Positions 1-8,289 of a stretch of DNA of 19,884 bases are shown here, piece after piece. This DNA is from Deltaproteobacteria bacterium RBG_16_44_11 (GTDB lineage Bacteria > Desulfobacterota > Syntrophia > Syntrophales > Smithellaceae): positions 14,558 to 34,441 of the forward strand of contig MGQN01000018.1 of NCBI GenBank assembly GCA_001797845.1, read 5' to 3'. A model generated the notes under the pieces. The model saw only the letters and a program-made list of their open reading frames with translations. It did not search any database and had not been told where the DNA came from. Made by a program: the position numbers and the translations under genes. Every line of letters begins with the position of its first letter. Position 1 is the first letter of the stretch.

Positions 1-1
1 A

Positions 2-307
2 GATTTCTCCACCCGTCATCCCCGCTGCGGTACCAGTTTTATATTGTTCGTCATGATTGTTTCCATACTTGTTTTTTCCTTGTTAGGCCGTCCGGATTTC
101 TTCCACAGAGTTATCTACAAAGTACTTCTGATGCCGGTTATTGCCGGCATATCCTATGAAGCTATACGCTTCACCGGCAAATACAGCCAATTCAAACCGG
201 TGCAAATATTAAGCTGGCCGGGACTTGCGCTGCAAAGAATTACCACAAGAGAACCGGATGATGATCAAATTGAAGTCGCCATTGCCGCGATGAAAAAAGT
301 AACTTGA
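2..307 (+). CDS. DUF1385 / YqhQ-like membrane protein, C-terminal part (5' end outside window)
   Basis: The frame is open from base 2, so the 101 visible residues are the end of a longer protein; the TTG at 44 is not the start. The visible part begins with a conserved-looking HPRCGTSF stretch, followed by a hydrophobic segment (FVMIVSILVFSLLG), a second weaker one (LLMPVIAGISYEAIR), and the ending PGLALQRITTREPDDDQ..VAIAAM. This arrangement is what I know from the DUF1385 family, whose members are membrane proteins of about 300 residues including Bacillus YqhQ. The biochemical function of the family is not established to my knowledge. In related genomes it often lies near translation-factor genes, but its upstream neighbours are off the window. 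No terminator is obvious after the stop. Confidence 0.88.
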   Translation, partial: DFSTRHPRCGTSFILFVMIVSILVFSLLGRPDFFHRVIYKVLLMPVIAGISYEAIRFTGKYSQFKPVQILSWPGLALQRITTREPDDDQIEVAIAAMKKVT

Positions 308-408
308 AACCGCCTCTTCATCGGGAAAATGACTTTACCGCTTCCCAAAATTCGATTTTTAACTTGATTTTCCCCCGAAAACTATTTAAAGTTATTGCGT
401 ATAAGGGT

Positions 409-437
409 TTGACTTTTATTATTATTTGAAGTAATTT
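409..437 (+). promoter_or_regulatory. Candidate sigma-70 promoter for the LysM gene
   Basis: TTGACT at 409-414 is followed, after 17 bases, by TAATTT at 432-437, about 55 bases before the ATG at 493. The -35 matches consensus at 5 of 6 positions but the -10 is weak. Two better TATAAT hexamers (452-457 and 472-477) lack a matching -35. A purine-rich GGGGGAAAG just before the start serves as ribosome binding site. Confidence 0.4.
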
Positions 438-492
438 AGAGTAAAGAATTTTATAATTTCAGATCAGTCTCTATAATCCGGGGGAAAGTACA

Positions 493-2208
493 ATGATGAA
501 GCGATATGTTTTGATGGTATTGATATTCATTTTTTCAGCTTTGTTGTCGTATCAGCCGGCGGCGGCAAAGGAAGACACCGCGCAAATTACACTCAGAAAA
601 ACAGCTGTCTCCAAGAAAAACGTATATACCTATATTGTAAAAAAAGGCGATATTCTTTCGGTTATCGTGAGACATATTCCCGGAGTCACCGAAGAAGACA
701 TCTCTGATAATTACCGCTTGATTCAAGAACTTAATCCAAATATAAAAGATCTTAATGAGCTAAAAGTAGGACAATCATTAATTTTGCCCCGAAAACCGCT
801 CACGGCTTCAGAAGAAGCGGAAACCAGGACATCAGCCGCTATTGTTGCTGAGATTCCCTCATCTTCATCAACCCAAAGCCGCCCTTATTCTATAAAAAAA
901 GGTGATACCTTATTTAAAATCATAACCCGTGAATTAAAATTAAATACTGACCCCAAAGGAACGCTTAAAATCATTAAAGCAATGAATCCAAATATCGTCG
1001 ATGTTAACAAAATTTATGCCGGTGATGTTATAAAATTGCCCGTAAAAGATATTCTGGTCAAAGCAATCGAAATTGATGATAAAAAAGAAGGAAAATTAAT
1101 TGAGGACAAACTGGTTCAGTCGGAAACTACTTTCCAGTCAAAAGATAAAATAACTATGTCGCCGGAGGCGCGCCTTGCTGTCATCAAACACGTCATCACC
1201 CAGATGAATGGCTCATTTACTTCCACGGGTAATTATTATCTTCCTATTCCTAAAACCGGACAAGTAACCATTGATTGCTCTAAAATACCGGTAATTGAAT
1301 TTGACGATAAGACAATTTTATTCCTTGATCTGGAAAACCGTGCACCGGACAATTTAAAAAAGATTATCAGCGACAATTGGACAAACTATTATTTAGTGAA
1401 AGTGGATAAAAAAGATGACGTCATCGCTATTTTAAGAAAAGTATTTAATACGACCAAAATATATTCTATGACCAAAAAAGATATTCCTATAACAATTGGC
1501 ACTAACCTTGCCGTAGAATTTTTTGTTGACTGGCTAATTACCCGGACTAACCCACAGCAAGCCCCTCCATTAGTGCAGGGATTACGTTTAATATATGAAA
1601 ACGATTCGCTGCTGCCCAAGGCCGTCAAAAATTACGCAAGGAAAAACGGCGTAATAGTCACTGAGATTTCCGGAGAAACCGGCCTTTCCGGAAAGCCTGA
1701 GGAAATTTATTCTCTGCCGGCAATGCCCGTATATCCTACAACATCAGCAAAGGATTTTTCATATGCGCTTGTTTCTAATTTAGGATTAGCTGCGGAAAAA
1801 GACATTGATATTAAAATATTCGATACCGAAAAAGACGGAATCAATCTGGCGATTAAAGCCGATGTCGTGGTGAAAAATAACAACAAAAAATATGTCATTT
1901 ATTCGCGAGACCTCTCCCCGCAATTTATTACCGTGCTTAACCAGGCTGGAAATGAACTTATCTTTGTAACCGATAAGGAATCTCCGAAAAATATCATGGA
2001 AAAGATTTTACGCGCTTTAAATATTCCTTTTGTTTCGGGCAATTTTACTTTTTCCGGCTTGGATAAAAAGCAGGCACCCTATACACTAAATTTCAACGGC
2101 ACTAAAATTAAAACAAATAAAGATTTATACGTTATTGATTTTGATATTGATCAAGAAATTCGCGGGCTTCTGCAGGAAGTATGGTCGGCAAATATCGCTA
2201 AATATTAA
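493..2208 (+). CDS. Exported protein with two LysM domains and unrecognised C-terminal region (571 aa)
   Basis: Residues 1-25 form a signal peptide (MMKR, hydrophobic core, PAAA before K26), so the protein is exported. Two LysM-type modules follow: about residues 45-100 (YTYIVKKGDIL ... NPNIKDLNELKVGQSLILP) and 131-185 (YSIKKGDTLFKI ... NPNIVDVNKIYAGDVIKLP). Both have the LysM hallmarks of a GD near the start, a central N-P-N, and a closing G..hhhP, and are longer than the usual 44-residue LysM because the first helix is extended. The remaining ~380 residues are not recognised. They contain two stretches of similar pattern near 265-320 and 465-515 (hydrophobic strand, acidic residue, proline, helix, then a short helix ending IL+..hN), which may be a duplicated alpha/beta unit. 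LysM domains bind peptidoglycan or chitin-type glycans, so a periplasmic wall-associated role is inferred. Two adjacent ATGs (493, 496) are possible starts. It is a single-gene unit with its own terminator. Confidence 0.85.
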   Translation: MMKRYVLMVLIFIFSALLSYQPAAAKEDTAQITLRKTAVSKKNVYTYIVKKGDILSVIVRHIPGVTEEDISDNYRLIQELNPNIKDLNELKVGQSLILPRKPLTASEEAETRTSAAIVAEIPSSSSTQSRPYSIKKGDTLFKIITRELKLNTDPKGTLKIIKAMNPNIVDVNKIYAGDVIKLPVKDILVKAIEIDDKKEGKLIEDKLVQSETTFQSKDKITMSPEARLAVIKHVITQMNGSFTSTGNYYLPIPKTGQVTIDCSKIPVIEFDDKTILFLDLENRAPDNLKKIISDNWTNYYLVKVDKKDDVIAILRKVFNTTKIYSMTKKDIPITIGTNLAVEFFVDWLITRTNPQQAPPLVQGLRLIYENDSLLPKAVKNYARKNGVIVTEISGETGLSGKPEEIYSLPAMPVYPTTSAKDFSYALVSNLGLAAEKDIDIKIFDTEKDGINLAIKADVVVKNNNKKYVIYSRDLSPQFITVLNQAGNELIFVTDKESPKNIMEKILRALNIPFVSGNFTFSGLDKKQAPYTLNFNGTKIKTNKDLYVIDFDIDQEIRGLLQEVWSANIAKY

Positions 2209-2240
2209 GATTATCTTCTATCGGCACAAGAATTATTTTT

Positions 2241-2275
2241 AGCGCTGCGAATTTTTTTTCGCGGCGCTTTTAATT
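2241..2275 (+). terminator. Rho-independent terminator after the LysM gene
   Basis: AGCGCTGCG (2241-2249) pairs with CGCGGCGCT (2260-2268) to form a 9-bp stem containing one G-U pair. The loop is AT-rich (2250-2259) and the stem is followed by TTTAATTT. It lies 32 bases after the LysM stop codon and just before the next gene. Confidence 0.8.
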
Positions 2276-2304
2276 TGTATTGAGCATGAAATGGATCAAA
2301 GCTT

Positions 2305-3276
2305 ATGGTTAAAGCAATTGCACTTCTTTCCGGCGGATTAGACAGCATGCTGGCTGTCAAGCTGGTGTATAAACAGGACATCGACGTTGTCTGCCTGACA
2401 TTCACCACACCTTTTTTTAACGCTTCAAAAGCGCAATCGGCAACAAAGCAGCTCAATCTTCCTTTGGTTGTTGAGGATATAACTGCCGAACATCTGCAAA
2501 TGCTTAAGGCTCCCCGCTACGGTTACGGTAAAAATATGAATCCCTGCATCGATTGCCATATATTGATGCTGAAAACCGCCGGTAAAAAAATGGAAAGCAT
2601 TGGTGCCGACTTTATCCTGACTGGTGAGGTTCTGGGACAACGCCCCATGTCTCAAACTAAACAATCCCTTTATATTGTCGCTAAAAATTCCGGCTACGCC
2701 GACTATATTTTACGCCCGCTTTCGGCACAACTTCTCCCCCCGATTAAAGCGGAGCGTGAAGGCAAGATTAACCGCTCCTTTCTTCTTGATCTTGCAGGAC
2801 GGGGTCGAAAAGAACAAATGCGTTTGGCAGCAGAATTCGGAATCTCACATTATCCCCCTCCCGCCGGCGGCTGCCTGCTGACTGATCCGATGTTTTCACG
2901 CCGTTTGCGCGATTTGTTTGCTCATCAGGAAGACCGACACATTCGCGATTATGAACTGCTAAAATACGGACGCCATTTACGCACGGCTGAAGGATACAAA
3001 ATAATTGTGGGAAGAAATAATGCCGACAATGAACAATTACGTAAATTGACCACGGATACTGATCTGGTCTGCAATATGGCTGATTTCCCCGGACCATATG
3101 TCCTTGTTCCCTACAGAAATAAATCAGCATTGCCTATTGCCGCGGCTATCTGTGTCCGATATTCTGACGCTCCCGCCGGTATGGAAGCAAACGTGATTTG
3201 CAGCTGCGATAACAAAATAAAAACCGTAAGTTCAAAAGCAACCGGCAAAGAAAATTGTGTTAGCTGGATTATTTAG
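2305..3276 (+). CDS. PP-loop ATPase, ThiI/MnmA-like (probable tRNA thiolation-type enzyme) with C-terminal RNA-binding-like domain
   Basis: The N-terminus carries the PP-loop signature SGGLDS at residues 9-14, the pyrophosphate-binding loop of N-type ATP pyrophosphatases that adenylate a substrate. Conserved cysteine motifs follow: NPCIDCH (C81, C84) and PPPAGGCLL (C190), a layout reminiscent of the catalytic cysteines in MnmA/ThiI/TtuA-type tRNA sulfurtransferases. Residues ~195-270 (RRLRDLF ... YELLKYGRHLR ... KIIVGRNNADNEQL) resemble the NFACT-R type RNA-binding domain that I recall being fused to such PP-loop domains in deltaproteobacteria. A tRNA thiolation role is therefore inferred; the exact base is unknown. 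Homologues are often loosely annotated as ThiI, MnmA or QueC. The ATG at 2305 has no strong Shine-Dalgarno; nearby ATGs at 2286 and 2291 are out of frame. The last 8 bases overlap the convergent DUF4301 gene. Confidence 0.85.
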   Translation: MVKAIALLSGGLDSMLAVKLVYKQDIDVVCLTFTTPFFNASKAQSATKQLNLPLVVEDITAEHLQMLKAPRYGYGKNMNPCIDCHILMLKTAGKKMESIGADFILTGEVLGQRPMSQTKQSLYIVAKNSGYADYILRPLSAQLLPPIKAEREGKINRSFLLDLAGRGRKEQMRLAAEFGISHYPPPAGGCLLTDPMFSRRLRDLFAHQEDRHIRDYELLKYGRHLRTAEGYKIIVGRNNADNEQLRKLTTDTDLVCNMADFPGPYVLVPYRNKSALPIAAAICVRYSDAPAGMEANVICSCDNKIKTVSSKATGKENCVSWII

Positions 3277-4846
3277 TTTCTCTTATTATCTTGGCGTTTC
3301 TATGCTGCGGACGCAAGAGATCATAAACAGTTTTAACCGGATTAAAGACCACCAGTGGAAGCTCCACAAAGAAGGTATTCCAATAAGCCATGCCGCCGTT
3401 CCAGAGACCGGGCATTTCCTGGGCTTTAAGCTTTTGCCCTTTTTCCGTCTTCGAACTGATTAAATAAGCATCATGATTTACAAATTTTTTCAGATCAAAT
3501 TTTTTACCTTTATAATTCTTTATGCAACAAACCATATCAACCGGATTAAAATACAATGCCTGCGACCAAATATTCAGTTGTTCGGAGTTTTGTTGATCTA
3601 TATGGCCGATTTCCACTATTTGCAGTGTTTGTGTTTTATCTTTTTCCTCAACCCAAAAAGGACCGCCGCCCGGCTCACCAACATTGCGCACCACGCCGCA
3701 GATACGCAAAGGCCGATTCAGCAGTGAAACGAGCATCTTCTTTTGTTGGGCCAGCGACTGTTGAACAAAATTTTCCGGGAAGGTGAAATTCATGGTCAGC
3801 CGGCAATAGTCGGCAATACTATGAATCTTTTCGGACGTAAGTCCGCTTTTCTCTAGATCGCGCAGGGTAGCAAAAATAGACTGCTGAATCTGTAAAGCCA
3901 GTCCGCCTAACATTTTTTTATAAGGCAGAATTTTTCTCAGAAGATGGACCGGAACAATATTATCAATATTTTTCACAAAAATAAAATCAGCGTCCAGGCT
4001 GTTCAAATTCGTAAGCAGTGCGCCATGACCGCCCGGACGGAAAACAAGACGTCCGTGAACATCCCGGATGGGTTGGTCATGTTCATCAACCGCCAGCATA
4101 TTGGTGTCGGGTGACTGTATGGATGATTGAATGCTGAATTTAACATTACAGAGCTTTTCATGCTTTTTCTGCACATCCTTTAATTTTTCCTTCACAATTT
4201 TTTTGTGCTCCGCTGAAATTGTGAAGTGCAGGCGACAGATACCTTTGTCATTAACGATATAACTTGCCGCCTCAAAAAGATGTTCCTCCAGCGCTGTTCT
4301 TACTTCGTCTTTCGAATATTTATGAAAAGGAATCAACGCTTTGGGCAGCCAGCCAAAATTTAAGCCGTCGGATAACAAAATAAAATCAAGTACACGCTTG
4401 ACGTTTTTTTGTTTTAGGTATTCGCGTGCGGCTTTATCTTTTTCGATAAGAGGGGAAAAAGGCATTTCACACAGATCCGCAAAAAATAATCGATCAGGTT
4501 GATCGTCGCCGAAACTGCCTTTTTCCGCGGCCGCAAACCAATCGGTAAACATGCGGCTGGCCGCTCCGGATGCCGGCACATATTTTAATAACTTATAATG
4601 ACTGTTCTCACTTTCAAATTTTTTAATAAGTTTTTCACTTTGCGCGGCAGTAAAGGATAAAATGCCATCTCTTAAATTACAGGGGCGATTTAACTTCAGA
4701 AAATCAGTGCCGCGGCGGTAAAGAGCCAGTTGCTTTTCTACAGCTGATGGACTCAAACCCAAAGCCTTTATTTGTTCAATATCTTTGCGCGGAAATGAAT
4801 GTATTTTTTTCATATCGTTATTTTTTTCTTTTTCCATTAACATCAA
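3269..4846 (-). CDS. DUF4301 family protein (525 aa), nucleotidyltransferase-like
   Basis: Motifs typical of DUF4301 are spread along the length: YVPASGAASRMF (residues 89-100), FRPGGHGALLTNLN (269-282), DADFIFVKNIDNIVP (285-299), GVVRNVGEPGGGPFW (384-398), and near the C-terminus LPGLWNG-type and FNPVKTVYDLLRPQH sequences. The G-rich N-terminal motif, the RPGGHGAL loop and the KNIDN motif resemble the sugar-nucleotide pyrophosphorylase fold; I infer a nucleotidyltransferase-like enzyme but no substrate is known to me. DUF4301 is best known from Bacteroidota. The start is uncertain: M1, M4 and M12 are all possible and none has a good ribosome binding site. It converges on the PP-loop gene with an 8-base overlap, so no independent terminator fits between them. 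Confidence 0.85.
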   Translation of the reverse strand: MMLMEKEKNNDMKKIHSFPRKDIEQIKALGLSPSAVEKQLALYRRGTDFLKLNRPCNLRDGILSFTAAQSEKLIKKFESENSHYKLLKYVPASGAASRMFTDWFAAAEKGSFGDDQPDRLFFADLCEMPFSPLIEKDKAAREYLKQKNVKRVLDFILLSDGLNFGWLPKALIPFHKYSKDEVRTALEEHLFEAASYIVNDKGICRLHFTISAEHKKIVKEKLKDVQKKHEKLCNVKFSIQSSIQSPDTNMLAVDEHDQPIRDVHGRLVFRPGGHGALLTNLNSLDADFIFVKNIDNIVPVHLLRKILPYKKMLGGLALQIQQSIFATLRDLEKSGLTSEKIHSIADYCRLTMNFTFPENFVQQSLAQQKKMLVSLLNRPLRICGVVRNVGEPGGGPFWVEEKDKTQTLQIVEIGHIDQQNSEQLNIWSQALYFNPVDMVCCIKNYKGKKFDLKKFVNHDAYLISSKTEKGQKLKAQEMPGLWNGGMAYWNTFFVELPLVVFNPVKTVYDLLRPQHRNAKIIRETK

Positions 4847-5361
4847 GCTTTATTGTTGGCAAGCACTAATCCTTTTTTGTAAAACATTCGTGGCTCCTCT
4901 TCGAAAGACGGCCGACAATCTCTTAGCGTGATGATCAATTTCCATATTCAACATCAGAAAATTGATTTCGAAGGCGGACGGCTGTTTTTGGAGAAAACCA
5001 TGAAATCGGCGTTGATTAAAAGGAATTAAAAGTCAGAAAGGACATTCTTCATTGAAGTTACCGGATTCTTGGAAATTTCGGCCTGTTTTCTTACCTTAGC
5101 AGAATTGGCAAATAATTTGCTTTGCGGCGTTCAGCGGCGTCTGGAAACCATCAGGAATCTGGCTACGGAACCTTTTGTGCTTTTACTCAATGTGAAAAAA
5201 GCTTATCCGGGCATCTAAAACAACTCCTTCAGTTCTTCATACTGACCAAAGATATTTCATTAATCTATAGTAAATTGCTGCTTGCAATCACAGTAGTTTT
5301 AGCATAATTTTTGCCTATGTTAATCGTTAATACTGAAAAATAACATTTCGAGAAAACCACT
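4847..5361. other. 515-base gap without an intact gene; possible decayed reading frame at 4931-5218
   Basis: No recognisable gene, RNA or terminator lies here. On the plus strand one frame runs from ATG 4931 through 32 codons to TAA at 5027-5029. The same frame then stays open for another 62 codons to TAA at 5216-5218, without an ATG to restart it. The second part reads like protein (EVTGFLEISACFLTLAEL, then NLATEPFVLLLNVKKAYPG). Together they could be the remains of a gene of at least 95 codons broken by a nonsense mutation, but I recognise no family, and chance is possible. A 61-codon frame at 5122-5307 overlaps it and looks spurious. The last 80 bases hold the upstream region of the transglycosylase gene. 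Confidence 0.35.
5282..5308 (+). promoter_or_regulatory. Weak candidate promoter for the lytic transglycosylase gene
   Basis: TTGCAA at 5282-5287 and CATAAT at 5303-5308 (5 of 6 matches to the -10 consensus) are separated by 15 bases, shorter than ideal; TAATTT at 5305-5310 would give 17. The distance to the ATG at 5362 is about 55 bases. Confidence 0.3.
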
Positions 5362-6534
5362 ATGAAAAAATATATTATTTATTTCTTGTTTGCGCTTATT
5401 GTTTTATTTTTTACAACTCTATTAAATGCCGCTGAGAATACGTCAATCTATCATCAGACGTCCGGACAATCTCTTATTGAGGCGATTAGGATAGCCGAAC
5501 CATTGTCTTTCTGCAATGAACAAGTACCGTTGAAAGACGATGCCGTAAAAGAAAGATTTGAACGCGAATTGCTGATATCTTTGGATAACGGCGACGATAT
5601 CATTTTATGGCTTAAACGCGCCAACCGTTATTTCCCCCATATTGAAAAAGTTTTAAAGGATCATTCAATGCCTGATGACCTCAAATACATTGCCATCGCG
5701 GAAAGTTCCTTAAAACCTCACGCAAGATCGGATAAAGGAGCCACAGGATACTGGCAATTTATCGAAAATACCGCCATAAAATATGGCCTGATAGTTAATA
5801 ATGATATTGACGAACGCCGCAATTTTTACGCTTCTACGGAAGCAGCGCTCAATTATCTCAAAGACCTTTACGCGCTTTTTGGTTCATGGACATTGGCCGC
5901 GGCCGCTTATAATATGGGGGAGGAAGGCCTCAAAGCGGAAATGATCGTGCAAAAAGTCAGCAATTACTATGAACTTGATTTGTATCAGGAAACACAAAGA
6001 TATATTTTTAGAATTTTAGCGGCAAAACTAATCATATCTAATCCTAATAAATACGGCTACAGCCTGTCCAAAAATGATCTTTATAAGCCGGTGCAATGCG
6101 ATTATGTGGATATATCGACAAACCAACCTGTGCCTTTGTATATCATTGCGCAAGCGGGAAAAACATATTTCAAGGTAATCAAAGACCTTAATCCTCAACT
6201 TAAAAGCTATTATCTACCCGCCGGTAAATATAAGTTAATGGTTCCCAAGGGTGCGGCCATGGGTTTCTCCGAGCGTTATGAAAATCTTTTATCGAAATGG
6301 ATTCTGGAAAAAAATGAACAGATTTATATCGTTAAAACTGGTGATAATTTATCACAAATTGCCGAACGCTTTAATGTTCCCGTGAAAGCGATTATGATCT
6401 GGAATGGCATAACCAATGGGAAGAAAGTATTACCCGGGGAAAAGCTCATTATCTTCTCGGATAAATTAAAAAAGGGAATATCTAATCCCGCGAATAACGC
6501 CAATAAAGAAGAAAACTTGATAACAGATAATTAA
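5362..6534 (+). CDS. MltD-like membrane-bound/periplasmic lytic murein transglycosylase with LysM domain (390 aa)
   Basis: The protein begins with a signal peptide (residues 1-24, cleavage near LNAA). A lysozyme-like SLT domain spans about 80-225: IAIAESSLKPHA with the likely catalytic Glu114, then KGATGYWQF (125-133) and AAAYNMG (180-186), the ordered motif set of family 1 lytic transglycosylases. The C-terminal LysM domain (about 322-370) reads IYIVKTGDNLSQIAERF ... GEKLIIF. Enzymes of this type cleave the MurNAc-GlcNAc bond to give 1,6-anhydro ends in peptidoglycan, in the periplasm. E. coli MltD has an N-terminal lipobox and two LysM domains; here I see no lipobox and one clear LysM, so the symbol is left blank. 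The gene converges with a D-Ala-D-Ala carboxypeptidase, another murein hydrolase, 52 bases away. Confidence 0.92.
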   Translation: MKKYIIYFLFALIVLFFTTLLNAAENTSIYHQTSGQSLIEAIRIAEPLSFCNEQVPLKDDAVKERFERELLISLDNGDDIILWLKRANRYFPHIEKVLKDHSMPDDLKYIAIAESSLKPHARSDKGATGYWQFIENTAIKYGLIVNNDIDERRNFYASTEAALNYLKDLYALFGSWTLAAAAYNMGEEGLKAEMIVQKVSNYYELDLYQETQRYIFRILAAKLIISNPNKYGYSLSKNDLYKPVQCDYVDISTNQPVPLYIIAQAGKTYFKVIKDLNPQLKSYYLPAGKYKLMVPKGAAMGFSERYENLLSKWILEKNEQIYIVKTGDNLSQIAERFNVPVKAIMIWNGITNGKKVLPGEKLIIFSDKLKKGISNPANNANKEENLITDN

Positions 6535-6586
6535 ACCCGGAAGTATTAATGCAGCCGAACGTTTGATTTACCCACAACTATCCCCA

Positions 6587-7438
6587 TCAGGCTCCAACCA
6601 TCGAATTTTGATTCTTGCTATTTATTATTCGAAAACCAAACTCTAAAAGTTTTTTTGTTTGACTGTCGCGTATTTTAGGAGTTTTCGCCCCCAGCACAAC
6701 AGCAATTAAACGTCTATCTCCTCTTTTCGCCGTAGCCACCACATGATAACCGGCAGCGCGGACATAGCCTGTTTTTAAACCATCAACATCACTGTTTTCT
6801 TGAAGTAAGGTATTGCGGTTTTGGTAAATACCATAATTATAGATAAAATACTGAGCTGAATGAATTTTTAAAGAATCAGGAAAACGCTGCAAGTAATCCC
6901 GCGATAAGATATAAATATCTCTTGCGGTCGATAATTGATGCCGATCAGGCAAACCGTGCGGATTAACAAAATAGCTGTGCTTCATACCTAGTTCTTTGGC
7001 TTTAGCGTTCATTCTCTCGACAAACTTTTCCATATTTCCGGCTAAATGTTCCGCCACGGCGACGGCGGCATCATTAGCCGAAAAGATAGCCATAATTTTA
7101 ATGAGATCACCAAAATTAACTTCTTCACCCTCTACATAAAATATTTTCGATCCTTTTGTCTTTACGGCTTTTGCGCTTGTTTTGACCATATCATAGGGGT
7201 TAACCCGGCCTAAACGTATATCTTCATTGACCAAATAAAGTGTTAATATCTTAGAAAGAGAAGCAGGCTGAATAAGTTTATCCACGTTTTGTTTAAAAAG
7301 AATTTCGCCGCTATCCATATCCACAAGCAATGCGGCCTTTAGGTTTAAACGTTCATTTATCTTTTCGGAAGCGAAAACTGAGATAGGAATAAAAATAAAA
7401 GCTATAAAGAATATTATAATTTTTTTACAATCAATCAT
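6587..7438 (-). CDS. D-alanyl-D-alanine carboxypeptidase, PBP5/DacA-type, short form (283 aa)
   Basis: A signal peptide (residues 1-23, VFA before SEK) precedes a peptidase S11 domain with all three active-site motifs: SxxK as S60-L-S-K63, SxN as S120-A-N122, and K222-T-G224. Such enzymes remove the terminal D-Ala from peptidoglycan pentapeptides in the periplasm and are targets of penicillin. The chain stops shortly after the catalytic domain (KLLEFGFRII, then a short polar tail). The C-terminal beta-sheet domain and amphipathic membrane anchor of E. coli PBP5 (about 400 residues) are absent, so this is the compact form and is probably soluble. A GGGAA about 9 bases upstream fits as ribosome binding site. 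It converges with the MltD-like gene and diverges from the lipoprotein gene. Confidence 0.93.
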   Translation of the reverse strand: MIDCKKIIIFFIAFIFIPISVFASEKINERLNLKAALLVDMDSGEILFKQNVDKLIQPASLSKILTLYLVNEDIRLGRVNPYDMVKTSAKAVKTKGSKIFYVEGEEVNFGDLIKIMAIFSANDAAVAVAEHLAGNMEKFVERMNAKAKELGMKHSYFVNPHGLPDRHQLSTARDIYILSRDYLQRFPDSLKIHSAQYFIYNYGIYQNRNTLLQENSDVDGLKTGYVRAAGYHVVATAKRGDRRLIAVVLGAKTPKIRDSQTKKLLEFGFRIINSKNQNSMVGA

Positions 7439-7512
7439 TAATTTTTTCCCATAAGATACTGTAATTTTAACATTATTTCATAACAAAATCAATGATCAAA
7501 ATAGTTTAAAGG

Positions 7513-7532
7513 GTTTTATTTGCATATAAAAC
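7513..7532. repeat. AT-rich inverted repeat between divergent genes
   Basis: GTTTTAT (7513-7519) and ATAAAAC (7526-7532) are perfect inverted arms around TTGCAT, in the 215-base region between the divergent carboxypeptidase and lipoprotein genes. It could be a regulator site, but AT-rich palindromes arise easily by chance and I cannot place convincing promoters around it. Confidence 0.25.
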
Positions 7533-7653
7533 AAGCAATAATAGCTACTTGAAAAAATATTTTTTATCAGGTTTTTACGGTTGTGTTTATATCAAATTTA
7601 TTATAGGTGAAAATTAAACATTGAATGAAAATCATATTTTAAAGGCGCCTTTT

Positions 7654-8238
7654 ATGACCCCAAAGACAATAAATCATAATAAGATATTTTTGTTTATTTT
7701 AATCTATCTTTGCATATTTTTTACAATGTCCTGCGCGAAATTAACAGCAGTTAAATCCGTCGAAGACGCCTCCTTTAGAAAAGATGCGCCCCTGGAAAAA
7801 ATATATACAAAAATAATAATTCAAAGATTTGAAGTTGATCAAGATTTGGAAAGAGATTTTCCGGATGCAACTGTTATTTGTGAAAGCACGGCAATGAACG
7901 AACTTTTGAAAAATAATGTTGCTCCAAAAATTGAAAAGGCTCGTTTAAGCACATCGCGTGAAGCGGCAGCTCTTATTGTAAAAACCCGCATTACCACCTT
8001 AAAACTTGCCAGTAGCTCCGCCCGCGGCTTAAGCGGAGCGTTTATGGGTAATTCGGAAATGGCTGCCAGTGTAAGACTTGTAGATGCGGGAACAAGAAAA
8101 ACTCTCCGTGAAAAAAATTTCTCTACTAATAAATCTTCCGCAACAGCATCTTCCGGCGGCAACTCTGATAGCTCAATGCCTTATGATTTAGGCAAAATGA
8201 TAGCTGAATATATTGCCGAAACCGTCCGGCGTAATTAG
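7654..8238 (+). CDS. DUF4410-type lipoprotein (194 aa)
   Basis: The N-terminus is basic, then strongly hydrophobic (IFLFILIYLCIFF), and ends at TMSC with the lipidation cysteine at residue 27, so it is a probable lipoprotein. The mature part follows the pattern I associate with DUF4410: an FEV-type strand, a D-FPDA element, AALIVKTRITTLKL, a serine/glycine-rich stretch LSGAFMGNSEMAASVRLVD, and a C-terminal AEYIAETVRRN. The function of that family is not known to me. I prefer ATG 7654, which has AAAGG eight bases upstream and gives a normal-length signal sequence. A TTG at 7621, with AGGTGA ten bases upstream, would add 11 residues. The downstream amidohydrolase-like gene begins about 50 bases later on the same strand and may be co-transcribed. 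Confidence 0.72.
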   Translation: MTPKTINHNKIFLFILIYLCIFFTMSCAKLTAVKSVEDASFRKDAPLEKIYTKIIIQRFEVDQDLERDFPDATVICESTAMNELLKNNVAPKIEKARLSTSREAAALIVKTRITTLKLASSSARGLSGAFMGNSEMAASVRLVDAGTRKTLREKNFSTNKSSATASSGGNSDSSMPYDLGKMIAEYIAETVRRN

Positions 8239-8289
8239 GACGATAATCATTGCCGTGATGAAATTATCTCTTCCATATTGGGTAGGGTC

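Noticed and set aside
322..379. GGGAAAAT and ATTTTCCC inverted repeat after the first gene
   Set aside because: The arms are short, far apart and AT-rich, with no U tract; not convincing as a terminator.
2768..3130. 120-codon minus-strand frame
   Set aside because: Shadow of the PP-loop gene, which has clear catalytic motifs on the plus strand.
5122..5307. 61-codon plus-strand frame in the gap before the transglycosylase gene
   Set aside because: Low-quality sequence in a frame different from the more protein-like one, with no ribosome binding site or family resemblance.
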